Source: Anaspis maculata
Taxonomy: Eukaryota > Arthropoda > Insecta > Coleoptera > Scraptiidae
Direction of reading: 5' to 3'
NCBI GenBank assembly: GCA_949128115.1
Contig: OX421963.1
Location: forward strand, 86,871,602 to 86,935,601
DNA length: 64,000 nt
A program made the position numbers and the translations under genes. Below are positions 19,081-29,517 of the stretch, piece by piece. Within the stretch, counting starts at the first letter, position 1. Every line of letters begins with the position of its first letter. The notes under the pieces were generated by a model. That model did not search any database. It was not told the DNA's origin and saw nothing but the letters and a program-made list of their open reading frames with translations.

Positions 19081-20859
19081 TCCAGGCCCGATAGAAATGA
19101 GGTCTCTCGTTTCGGTATCTCGTGTGGCGGAGTGATGACCTCGACGGGCGGGAGGTTAGTCTTGGTGAGTTGGGGTAGTTGCTTACGGTTAGGCTTTGTC
19201 GAGAAAATGTATGATGGGGCTCACGCGTGCGTTCTGAATCTGCCTGCACGTGCTGGTATCTGCGTTACTGTCTGCCGTCAGGTACAGCCACTTTCAAGCC
19301 TCGTCCTTTGTTGGATACCTTCATAGAAAGGTATTTGCGCTCTTGGGCCCTCTGGACTTGGCTTTGTGACTGCGGTACTCAGAGTACCGGACCTAGTGGG
19401 TTAGATCTGGAAACTCGCGGGTGAGCTTCCTCTGCGTTTCTGAAGCTCCTAGTTATTCGGAAAATGTAAATTTTGAGAACTACGTGAAAAATCAAGAAAT
19501 TGAAATAAAATAGAATCGCGTTTGTATCGGGGTTCGGACCCTGCCGTAGAGTTGTAATTGTTGATCGGATTGATGGACACCCCCCCCCCCCTTCCTTGAA
19601 ACTAATGATTTTGTTTTAGCGCCACGACCGTTCCTGATATTTCCATATAGAGCTTGTTACGGGAATGAAGACGTTCTTATTCGAAACTGATGAATTTAAT
19701 ACGGTACCCAACGACGCCATCGTTCAAATAGGGACTTTGTAAAAATGAATTGTTATTAGGGCTCGATCAGGAATAGGGTAGACGGCGATTATTTCGCGTT
19801 AGGGCAAAGATTATTTCGACGCCTCTCCGCATCGGCTTTTCGGCGAACACCCTGTATAGTCAATTCTCTGCGTTTTGTTTCTCCTGGCTGCGGCCTTCTC
19901 TCACAAATTGCTAAACAACAACAAACTAGCGCGTATACGGGGCGTGCTCAAAACGTTCTCCAAATTAAATTTGTATCTTGACTAGAGTAATTGTTTCGCG
20001 CTCACCATCGGTTTGAAAGTTTTTGGAAGGGCAAAATTTGGTTCAACATTTCCGGTTATAGACACGCGCGACCGCGGGAATCTTTCTGAGCGTTGGGGGC
20101 GACTCACGGTGAAAAAAGGGAATAGGCCCCCACAAAGGTAGCCATATCCAATCCTTTCCAAACGGGCAAAAGAGACCATGGCCCAAAAAGAAGCAACAGC
20201 CTTTGAAAAGAATGCCACAATTAGGTGGGCTACCATACACACACCGGCCCACAAATCTTGGATAGCACTCGTGGTCGAAGTCACTCTTCTCTTTTCAGTG
20301 TCTAGAAGCCGGGCCTAACCCTAACATAACCTCTAACACTAACATAAATGTTGGATCTGATTTAATCACAAAAAGAACTTTGAACCGCGAAAACCAGTCA
20401 GAATTAAATGTCGGTCAAGGTGTAGAGTCAGAGGTTCGTCGGAGGGTTGGGGTGTTGGGACGTCTGGAATAATTAGGGGAAAGTTATCTCTTCGGGAATA
20501 GGTTAGATCTTTCAGATGATTTAGCCTGCGATGTGCAGGTAGGACTAGGTATAGGAGCGAGCCATTATTTAAACATTTTGAATTGTACATAGAAGTCAAT
20601 AGATTGATGTTATGTTAAAACTTTAACTGTGTCTTATTGCGTTCAAACTCGTAGTCAGACCTGTCTCAACAATCTCGAGAACTCTATAATCGAACAACAA
20701 GAAGAGAGGCACAACGGAATGTCGTCCTGATACTAGATGATCATCGGCCAAGCGGTTCCAAAAGCGGGAAAAGTGATTTAATTCAAATAAGTTGAATTAA
20801 ATGCCAGTATAATGGGTTGCCTACCCATCCAGGGGTACAAGACGATAGCTGGGGTCGTT
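19081..20859. other. No gene recognised
   Basis: About 1.8 kb with no recognised product, terminal repeat or satellite. It contains a C homopolymer near 19570-19580 and AACCCTAACATAACC-like sequence near 20320. Short frames have no family resemblance that I can name. Confidence 0.5.
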
Positions 20860-21586
20860 TCAATGACATGAAAAAATGACTGAAGTAGCACAGGAACTCT
20901 TTCCAAAAGGCAGATTTATAAAATGGAAAACAAGGAAAATACATTAACATGTATGATTCCGTTCTCAGTAGAAGGCTCGACGGGGCTCTGGACAGGCTCA
21001 AGACAAAGAAAGCTCCAGGACCTGATCGGATTCCTGCAGAAATCATCAGAATAATGGCGAAGTAAGAGAGGACATGGAGAACTGCTGGCAGGAACAATGG
21101 GACGAAAATAGGAGTACTGCCCGCTCTATGAAAATTCGCAACGCAACCGCAACGCAGCCGCAGCCGCAACGCAGGTTTCTGATTGGCTCGCAAGGTATTC
21201 GCAAAGCCATCGCAACGACGCGAAAGGCTTGCGAGCCAATCAGAAACCTGCGTTGCGGCTGCGGCTGCGTTGCGTAATTTCATAGAGCGGCCTTAAGGCA
21301 CAATGGACCAAGAGACTATTATATCACGCAGGTGCTGACAGGCCATGGATGTTTCCAGGAGTACTTGTGCAGAATAAGAAAGATAGACAGAGATCAGTGT
21401 TATTATTGTAGAGAAGTGGATACGGGCGAGCACACAATTTTCAGGTGTGTGAAATGGAGGAAACAATGGGAAACGATAATGGAGAACAAGCTGAAAGTGG
21501 AGATAACGGTAAAAAATCTGGTACCCACAATGAAAAAGGATGAGAAAAGCTGGAATGAGATTGAACTTTTTCACTTTTTGTTGTGA
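20860..21586 (+). pseudogene. R1/Jockey-like LINE fragment, internally deleted
   Basis: Near 20940-21060 one frame gives LDRLKTKKAPGPDRIPAEII, the conserved entry into a non-LTR reverse transcriptase. The frame at 21317-21586 gives LTGHGCFQEYL and the C-terminal Cys-x2-Cys...His...Cys finger (CYYCREVDTGEHTIFRC). The catalytic RT core between them is missing, and a small MITE sits at the junction (21119-21292). It is not functional. Confidence 0.8.
21119..21292. mobile_element. MITE, 174 bp, near-perfect hairpin
   Basis: Both ends carry CCGCTCTATGAAA-type inverted repeats. The inner arms GCAACGCAGGTTTCTGATT... at about 21167-21195 and its complement near 21227-21255 match perfectly for about 29 bases. 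The arms are rich in GCAACGCAGCCGC. It lies within the LINE fragment. No clear target duplication could be read, so the superfamily is open. Confidence 0.8.
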
Positions 21587-21613
21587 TGTACCCATGGTCA
21601 CGGGGCATCATTC

Positions 21614-23556
21614 TGTAGTGTAACCCCGTTTTCGATGTTGGCAGTGATCGTCGTTATCCCTTTCCTTCTTGACGTTGTTTACATTTTACCTACGTTGTGT
21701 GGTTGGGTTCTTACTCGAGATGAGAATGTGTCGTGGGGGATGAGGTTTGATTCTTGAATGAAACGCGAATGAAATGCAAGCAAAATGAATGTTTTATTGG
21801 AAATCAATTGCAAAGTTTTAGATGAATTTGTTTCTTTTCTCAAAACACCTATTGACAGTGATAAAATGAGACAACAAAACACAAAACAAGAGAAATTATT
21901 ACAAATTATTTAGACAATGCAGGAATTTACAACAATAAAATGAACACAAAATCAGATTAACAAAACAAAACAAGAAATCATGAAACAGGTCAAACTGTCA
22001 ATTTGATCGCAAAGGAAAAGTGACGTATTCGCTGACAGGCACGCCTGGGAAGAACACGTCAAAGAAACCCATGCGTATTGCCTGGTTGGTTGCTGAAAAA
22101 TCCCTTCCCAAATGATCTGAACAAAAGTAAAGTGTGAATGAGTCTTGATGAAATGACAGAAAAGTCACTCCAGTTGGCATTGATCAAGTCAGCGTGAATC
22201 GGTGCTTGAACCTCTTTGAAAGTTTGTTTCGTTTACAAGTTATTTACATAACAACAAAAGGAAACTTTACGCTAAGCAATTTATTTTACACTTTACAAAC
22301 AAAAGAAGTCAAATTGATAGATGAATAAACAATGAAGAAATGATCGGTAAACAAGTTAATAAATCAGCAAGAAACAAATGATAGATAAACAAGTGAATAA
22401 ATTAGCAAGAAACAAATGATTAGTAATGGTGTAGGTAAATAAACAAGAAACATATAAGATATAAACAGGTAGATAAATAAACAAGAAACCAATGCGAGAT
22501 AAATAGGTGCATAAATAAACAAGAAACAGGTGATAGATGAATAAGTAGAGAACTTGAAGTTGGTCATACAAGCAAATGGAAGAAAGAAGTATCTATAACG
22601 CATTCGCCCGAAATTCCCCAGCAGTTACCCATCAAAAACCCCACAGATACATACTTACATTCAAAACAGAACAATGGTTAGTAAACAGTAATCACATACA
22701 AGAAATAACAGTAAATACAAGAAAATCGACTCGAGCCAACCTGTGGCCCTCTCTTCGTCGTTATACATAATTTCCCCCCAAATAAGGAAAGGTTAGTACA
22801 CTCAACAAGGCAGATTCATACGAGTAGGTGGAACCCCCCCCCCCAGGATACGGAGAAGCGTGCAAGTCTTCTTTCCTTCGTTTACTTTCAAGTATAACCC
22901 AACAATGAACAATGAAATGAGAATGAATCATGAAAATTGATGTTCTCTACTTAGCGGCTGATTTTGGCGTAGCGGAGTTTCTTTTTGTCATCTTACTGTT
23001 TGTGACGTAACTTGTGGAAAGAAACAATTAATGAAACCTCGAAATACGCGCGATAGCGCGGCCTTGAGGTCACGCCATTTGTGGGCCAAGTGTACATCCA
23101 CTTGATTTCCGGATTTTGACGTCAACATTGAGATCATTTTGGGGGTAGATAAATTACACAAAATTCAAAGCTGTGCGAAGCACCTTGATTTCAAAGGGGA
23201 AAGCGGCGGGTTATGCAAGCCCGTTGATAACAAAGAGAACAAAGGATTTCGAGTTATGTACAATAATTTCGCGGACAAAATAGGTATCAAAATGCATGAG
23301 TTGGTGAGTGGGTGGAAGCCAAAATTACGATACAATAATTAAAGAAAGACCGACCTTAGAGTTGTAAAAACCACGCACTCTTGATGCACTGAAAATCACA
23401 CGTCCTCGTCACAACAGCTGACCCTCTTCTCTCCTGCCTGCCCGCGGCTCGCGCGCCCAGCGCCATCCCCTCTCCCATCGGCAAACGCTACGAACGTCAA
23501 CGACAGTACCTAGTTCAGGTACCAACGTACTAACAAGACAAAGGGGGAACACCACA
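21614..23556 (-). repeat. 1.94-kb LTR, left copy (3' LTR of minus-strand element)
   Basis: Plus-strand ends are TGTAGTGTA and AACACCACA, so the LTR has TG...CA inverted ends. It is 1943 bp and differs from the right copy by only a few visible changes: a C-run of 11 versus CCCCCTCCCC, one T/C near 22402, and TAAC versus TATC at the start. On the minus strand it is preceded by a purine-rich AAAGGGGCGTAAA. An AAATAAACAAGAAAC-rich low-complexity zone lies near 22320-22550. Confidence 0.85.
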
Positions 23557-23634
23557 TTTACGCCCCTTTGAAGAAGCGATGGAAAAGGATAGAAGATGAT
23601 GACGGAGATTCTTCAACAAACCCAAGACAGTTCA

Positions 23635-23715
23635 TGTGATGAAATTCTTTCTTCTTGTTCTTCGTGTTCTTCGTGTTCTTCTTGTTTTTTGTGTTCTTCT
23701 CTTCTTGTCCTTCTG
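23635..23715. repeat. TTCTTCGTG/TTCTTG simple repeat
   Basis: A run of TTCTTGTTCTTCGTGTTC-type units inside the LTR element interior. On the minus strand it reads as Glu/Lys-rich peptide, which is best explained by the repeat. Confidence 0.8.
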
Positions 23716-25014
23716 AGCTGACTCCAGGTGGAACCAGACGAAACTTGACAAAGTGTACAGGACAGTGGTTCAGAAGCAGGAGCAACGCCCCCTAGTCGAC
23801 AAAAGTGGAGTAAGGGTCTTGACGCTGGTGAATCGATTTTTGGTTGTAGGCCAGCTACTTCTTCGGAACCAGATAAGAGGTGGACGCCCCTTGATTGTAC
23901 TTGGTAGCCAAGAGTTTGAATATCCTGTTGACGACTGGAACCCATGTAGACGACCATTGATTTCAGGTGCCATTTTGACGCTCAAATGGAACTAGGTGGT
24001 GATGGAATCGAAAATTTGGTGACTGATGAGCTTGACTTCAGACAAAACGCTTCGTTGTGAAACGAAATGACACGGACGTTTCTTGCAGCTTTTCGGTGCC
24101 AAAATTGTTTGAGTATCAGGTAGCAGGATGACGGTGATGGTTTGATGTTCTTCACAGCTCGAAAGATTTTTCTTTGTTCAATGGCGAGACGGCAGTGTTG
24201 AACATGATGGCGGCGAGGCCGTGCAAGATGATCGTGGTGATGTTTTGCACGCTGGTGTGGCTGGTTCAAAGCCAAGGCTTGTCGGTTCCATGATGTTGTG
24301 TGGCTGCGACGTGTCAGGTGATACTTGAAGCATGTTTCGTGCAGCATGAAACGATTATGATGAAGCAAGGCTTGCTGGTTGGGCAGACGTCATCCATTCA
24401 AACAGGCACACCTTCTCTTCGGTCGTGATGGAAATCCATTTTCATACGAATCATTTCAATCTCGGGTACAACCGTCCACGCAATTGGAGTTGCCATTCAT
24501 GAAACAAAACGAAAACCAGCAGAAAAAAGGCTACACAAAACAGACAACTTAGCCCTTCTCACAGCACCCCCCTTGAACGCTCTTGAAAAAGAAAAGAGAA
24601 CACAACTGCTTCTCGGCAGAGTTTCAAACCCCGTGCCCATCCAATGTCCCGTTACGGTACAATTTCTGCAGTTTACCCAGCTCTCACCTTCTTTTCATTA
24701 TTTCTTCAAAAATCGCGTCTGGAATAATCTCCGGTGATAGACAAGAGGTCCCCAACATTCAGTGCGGATCGGGAGTGGGACCCACGTTTTCCTTTTGTTC
24801 ATTTTCTTTTATTCTGTTCTTCGGTGACAGTGTTTCGAGAGTGGATGGCAAGCTGAGAATCCAATGATGTCGGGTAGAACATCTCGAGCAGTAGGTACTT
24901 TGTGTTGGCCCATTAGTGGTGGATCAGTTGTCGATTTTTTTTTCTTTCAAAAGTGATCGGCGGCTCAACGGTGTCGATTGGACGATGTTTCAAGTGGCTT
25001 TCTGGATCAACGAA

Positions 25015-25245
25015 GTTGAGTGTGGGAGAGCAGACTCCTGGTCCAGCGAGGTTGAGTGTGGACGAGCCTCCTGTTGGTTCAGCGATGTTGAATGTGGAAG
25101 AGCAGACTGTTGGTTCAGTGACGTTGAATGTGGAAGAGCAGACTGTTGGTTCAGTGACGTTGAATGTGGAAGAGCAGACTGTTGGTTCAGTGATGTTGAA
25201 TGTGGAAGAGCATACTGTTGGTTCAGCGACGTTGAATGTGGAAGC
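25015..25245. repeat. 36-bp tandem repeat, six units plus a partial
   Basis: Units of the type GTTGAATGTGGAAGAGCAGA followed by CTGTTGGTTCAGTGAC start at 25015; the first two are more diverged. Since 36 is a multiple of 3, frames stay open on both strands (minus: STFNVTEPTVCS repeats; plus: DVECGRADCWFS repeats). Given the element orientation the minus frame (25290-24913) could be a remnant gag-like or cargo peptide, but there is no independent evidence that it is translated. Confidence 0.85.
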
Positions 25246-25395
25246 CTTCGTGTCTTGGGAATGACACGGACTCGTTTGGGTCGTCAGCACTCCATCTTCT
25301 CCAAATCGAGTTATCGCTCATGAAAACAAAACATTTATCAGTAGTAAAATGTGACAACAAACATGAGATCAACATCATCCCACAACATTCTCATC

Positions 25396-25464
25396 TTTGA
25401 GTATCCTGGTCACGGCACCATTCTGTAATGTAACGTAGTTTATCCTGGTTGATGGCACCACTTC
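25396..25464 (-). other. Two primer-binding-site-like sequences next to the 5' LTR
   Basis: Read on the minus strand from the right LTR, ACTACAGAAGTGGTGCCATC comes first. About 40 bases later ATTACAGAATGGTGCCGTGA follows. Each has an LTR-end-like ACA, a short spacer and a TGGTGCC site continuing to ACCAGGAT. It looks like a tandem duplication of the LTR end plus primer site. Confidence 0.6.
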
Positions 25465-27406
25465 TGTAGTGTATCCCCGTTTTCGATGTTGGCAGTGATC
25501 GTCGTTATCCCTTTCCTTCTTGACGTTGTTTACATTTTACCTACGTTGTGTGGTTGGGTTCTTACTCGAGATGAGAATGTGTCGTGGGGGATGAGGTTTG
25601 ATTCTTGAATGAAACGCGAATGAAATGCAAGCAAAATGAATGTTTTATTGGAAATCAATTGCAAAGTTTTAGATGAATTTGTTTCTTTTCTCAAAACACC
25701 TATTGACAGTGATAAAATGAGACAACAAAACACAAAACAAGAGAAATTATTACAAATTATTTAGACAATGCAGGAATTTACAACAATAAAATGAACACAA
25801 AATCAGATTAACAAAACAAAACAAGAAATCATGAAACAGGTCAAACTGTCAATTTGATCGCAAAGGAAAAGTGACGTATTCGCTGACAGGCACGCCTGGG
25901 AAGAACACGTCAAAGAAACCCATGCGTATTGCCTGGTTGGTTGCTGAAAAATCCCTTCCCAAATGATCTGAACAAAAGTAAAGTGTGAATGAGTCTTGAT
26001 GAAATGACAGAAAAGTCACTCCAGTTGGCATTGATCAAGTCAGCGTGAATCGGTGCTTGAACCTCTTTGAAAGTTTGTTTCGTTTACAAGTTATTTACAT
26101 AACAACAAAAGGAAACTTTACGCTAAGCAATTTATTTTACACTTTACAAACAAAAGAAGTCAAATTGATAGATGAATAAACAATGAAGAAATGATCGGTA
26201 AACAAGTTAATAAATCAGCAAGAAACAAATGATAGATAAACAAGTGAATAAATCAGCAAGAAACAAATGATTAGTAATGGTGTAGGTAAATAAACAAGAA
26301 ACATATAAGATATAAACAGGTAGATAAATAAACAAGAAACCAATGCGAGATAAATAGGTGCATAAATAAACAAGAAACAGGTGATAGATGAATAAGTAGA
26401 GAACTTGAAGTTGGTCATACAAGCAAATGGAAGAAAGAAGTATCTATAACGCATTCGCCCGAAATTCCCCAGCAGTTACCCATCAAAAACCCCACAGATA
26501 CATACTTACATTCAAAACAGAACAATGGTTAGTAAACAGTAATCACATACAAGAAATAACAGTAAATACAAGAAAATCGACTCGAGCCAACCTGTGGCCC
26601 TCTCTTCGTCGTTATACATAATTTCCCCCCAAATAAGGAAAGGTTAGTACACTCAACAAGGCAGATTCATACGAGTAGGTGGAACCCCCTCCCCAGGATA
26701 CGGAGAAGCGTGCAAGTCTTCTTTCCTTCGTTTACTTTCAAGTATAACCCAACAATGAACAATGAAATGAGAATGAATCATGAAAATTGATGTTCTCTAC
26801 TTAGCGGCTGATTTTGGCGTAGCGGAGTTTCTTTTTGTCATCTTACTGTTTGTGACGTAACTTGTGGAAAGAAACAATTAATGAAACCTCGAAATACGCG
26901 CGATAGCGCGGCCTTGAGGTCACGCCATTTGTGGGCCAAGTGTACATCCACTTGATTTCCGGATTTTGACGTCAACATTGAGATCATTTTGGGGGTAGAT
27001 AAATTACACAAAATTCAAAGCTGTGCGAAGCACCTTGATTTCAAAGGGGAAAGCGGCGGGTTATGCAAGCCCGTTGATAACAAAGAGAACAAAGGATTTC
27101 GAGTTATGTACAATAATTTCGCGGACAAAATAGGTATCAAAATGCATGAGTTGGTGAGTGGGTGGAAGCCAAAATTACGATACAATAATTAAAGAAAGAC
27201 CGACCTTAGAGTTGTAAAAACCACGCACTCTTGATGCACTGAAAATCACACGTCCTCGTCACAACAGCTGACCCTCTTCTCTCCTGCCTGCCCGCGGCTC
27301 GCGCGCCCAGCGCCATCCCCTCTCCCATCGGCAAACGCTACGAACGTCAACGACAGTACCTAGTTCAGGTACCAACGTACTAACAAGACAAAGGGGGAAC
27401 ACCACA
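25465..27406 (-). repeat. 1.94-kb LTR, right copy (5' LTR of minus-strand element)
   Basis: 1942 bp with the same TGTAGTGTA and AACACCACA ends as the left copy and nearly identical along its length. The open frames in it are repeated in the other copy and resemble no protein. Confidence 0.85.
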
Positions 27407-27646
27407 TTGTGAATCGTCTTGTGATGGTTGGGCCTTTTTATTTCCATATTTGGCGCGTAGCATGTCATGACCCAAATGACACAAAAAAAAGATTGCTTTG
27501 TGTTTATCTTCAACTTCGAGGCACTTTCTTGTATCTTGGGTCTTGGGCCGGCTAAAGGTACAAATCACTGTATAATTAATTGATTTAACCTAAAATAAAG
27601 AAAAGAAGGCGGTGTGAGGTGTGAGCCTCGGTGTGAGCCAAATCAC
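27407..27646. other. No gene recognised
   Basis: Short stretch between the LTR element and a TTAA-flanked inverted-repeat element. Nothing recognised. Confidence 0.5.
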
Positions 27647-28106
27647 TTAAGGACGGAGTTAAATTGGTAAAATGAGGCGTTGCGGAATCAATCCGTCTGA
27701 GTTTATTCCTTAACAGAAATCTATCATCCAAGTCTTTTTGGACAGCTACAAGGATGTACTTTGGTTTGGGCCTATCAACATTTTCGAAATCGAAAAATTA
27801 TTCTTCCAAAACTTGAATTTTTTGGGATTTTGAAAGTTTCTATAGACTCAAACCAAAGTACCGGGTGTTTATAAACGATTGTGATCGCATCGCCTTTGGA
27901 ATCTGCTCCCGATCACTACAATTGCGCCTGTTACTACGTTTTTTGGCCTGACCCATGCCTGCCGGCGCGATCACAGTTTCTTATAAACACCCCGTACATC
28001 CTTGTAGCTGTTCAAAAAGACCTGAATGATAGATTTCTGTCAAGGAATAAACTCAGACGGATTGATTCCGCAACGCCTCATTTTACCAATTCAACTCCGT
28101 CCTTAA
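27647..28106. mobile_element. TTAA-flanked MITE with long inverted repeats
   Basis: Ends read TTAAGGACGGAGTTAAATTGG on the left and CCAATTCAACTCCGTCCTTAA on the right, with arms of about 115 bases each (27647-27762 and 27991-28106) and a second inner inverted pair around GTGTTTATAAAC. TTAA on both sides would fit a piggyBac-type target site, but the terminal bases are not typical, so the class is provisional. Confidence 0.8.
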
Positions 28107-28107
28107 G

Positions 28108-29098
28108 CATGAATTAAATACATGTGTAAGTCTGTGGAAACTTCCATATTGCAAAAATTTGTGATAGAATTGAAAAAAATAGCTCCAAACTGGCTGTCAA
28201 TGAACTTACTTTGAGAGACGAAAGCCGGAACACTGCCCTCTAAATGACTACTTGGGTGGCAACTGAAGTCTTTATGCATATTTGGGCAGTATTTAGCGGT
28301 CAACCTCACGATACATTTTCGGAAAAATTGAGGTGGCTCAAGGTACGAGGCGACTCAAGGTACGTGACCTTCCCCTACCCACCTTAATTAGACCTTAGGT
28401 ACCTACCAACAACCTATCTATGAAAGCGTGAATATTTTTTCTATGATTGTGCCCTGTCAAAAATTGATCTTAGAAATTCAAAATGAATTTTTCCAAGAAT
28501 TTCTAATTTTGCCGGTTTTTTTCCGGAAAATTTAGAGCTCCACTTTTCCCTACGCACTACGCACGGTCGCACGCACGATTTCTATTCGTTTCTACAGACT
28601 TTCGGCTTGTTTCCACAACAATGTCAACAATCGTGTGTCGCTCCTTTTGCGTCTATTTCGAAGTGTTAGCTGGAGGCTGAAGCTGGAACCAGAGGGCAGC
28701 TGGAACATCGCGACAAAGTCACGTCGAAATTTCCAGCCTCTAAAGTTCTCAGGTCTTTTTTGAGTGTAAGAGTGCAAGTGCATCAAGTCGCGAACGCGAA
28801 GTGAAGATGGAACAGAGAATGTTGGTTAGTGTTGCGTGTGATCAACTTTCTTCAGGTACGGTACAAACAATGAGCTTTACGCGGGATATTGATGAAGCAG
28901 TTAGTAAAAATCATAATAATAGTCATTATAGGATAGAGAACTTCGGTGGAAAGCGTATTGGCTGCCCCTGTTGCATAGACAGCCAAGAATATAACCTGTA
29001 CCAAAAATTACCGCGCTGTGCCCCCAGCCAGGGAAAGGAGCAAACCTGGTCAGATGGAGTAGGTGATTCATGTGAGTACTAACCGGAATTTTTCGTGG
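28108..29098. other. No confident gene
   Basis: An open frame at 28801-29082 on the plus strand gives 93 residues with a CPCC motif. No family is recognised and nothing around it supports an exon. The rest shows no repeats that I can name. Confidence 0.4.
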
Positions 29099-29517
29099 TA
29101 AAAATGGAAGAGCACTACTTCTCGACTTCAGCCACCAACTTTTCACGGTAGGTAGACATTACCACAACATCACTTCCGTCGACCGTAGTTTCCTGGGGAA
29201 ACCACTATTTCCACAGATTTTCCAAGTGTCAACCCAGCAAAGAAGCATCACACTATAACATTGCTAGAATTTTCTAAGAGTTAGGCAACCAATTAAACAG
29301 CTATGTAGGACGCTTCCTTCTGCCTGTACTTACGTCGTAGGCACGGATGTTGTAGGACATTGGTGGATAAGTAATGGAAAGAAGGAACATTTTACAGAAA
29401 AAGAACACAGCTAGTGGTTTCCCCAGGAAACTACGGTCGACGAAAGTGATGTTGTGGTGGTGTCTACCTACCGTGAAAAGTTGGTGGCTGAAGTCGAGAA
29501 GTAGTGGTCTTCCATAA
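29099..29517. mobile_element. Inverted-repeat MITE, about 420 bp
   Basis: Left arm (about 29099-29215) and right arm (about 29405-29517) are inverted copies sharing, for example, CTTCTCGACTTCAGCCACCA and GTAGTTTCCTGGGGAAACCA. The spacer is about 190 bases. No transposase or clear target duplication. Confidence 0.75.

Larger units (their letters stand above)
21614..27406 (-). mobile_element. Non-autonomous LTR retrotransposon, large LTRs, no pol
   Basis: Two near-identical LTRs (21614-23556 and 25465-27406) flank a 1.9-kb interior. Orientation is minus. A polypurine-like tract abuts the left LTR, and after the right LTR the minus strand reads GAAGTGGTGCCATCAACC and then GAATGGTGCCGTGACCAGG, both TGG-containing primer-site-like sequences resembling those of BEL/Pao elements. 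The interior has no protease, RT or integrase; it holds a 36-bp tandem repeat and simple repeats. No matching target duplication was seen (CATTC left, TTGTG right). High LTR identity argues for a recent insertion or recombination. BEL/Pao assignment is tentative. Confidence 0.75.

Noticed and set aside
20300..20345. AACCCTAACATAACC-like run, possible telomere-like repeat
   Set aside because: Too short and irregular to be a TTAGG-type telomere array.
22356..22603. Hydrophobic frames in the 1.94-kb LTRs resembling membrane segments
   Set aside because: They arise from an AAATAAACAAGAAAC-type low-complexity repeat and occur in both LTR copies without coding signature.
23613..23957. Minus-strand frame with a Glu/Lys-rich tail
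   Set aside because: Its charged tail is the TTCTTCGTG simple repeat, and the remainder matches no family that I know.
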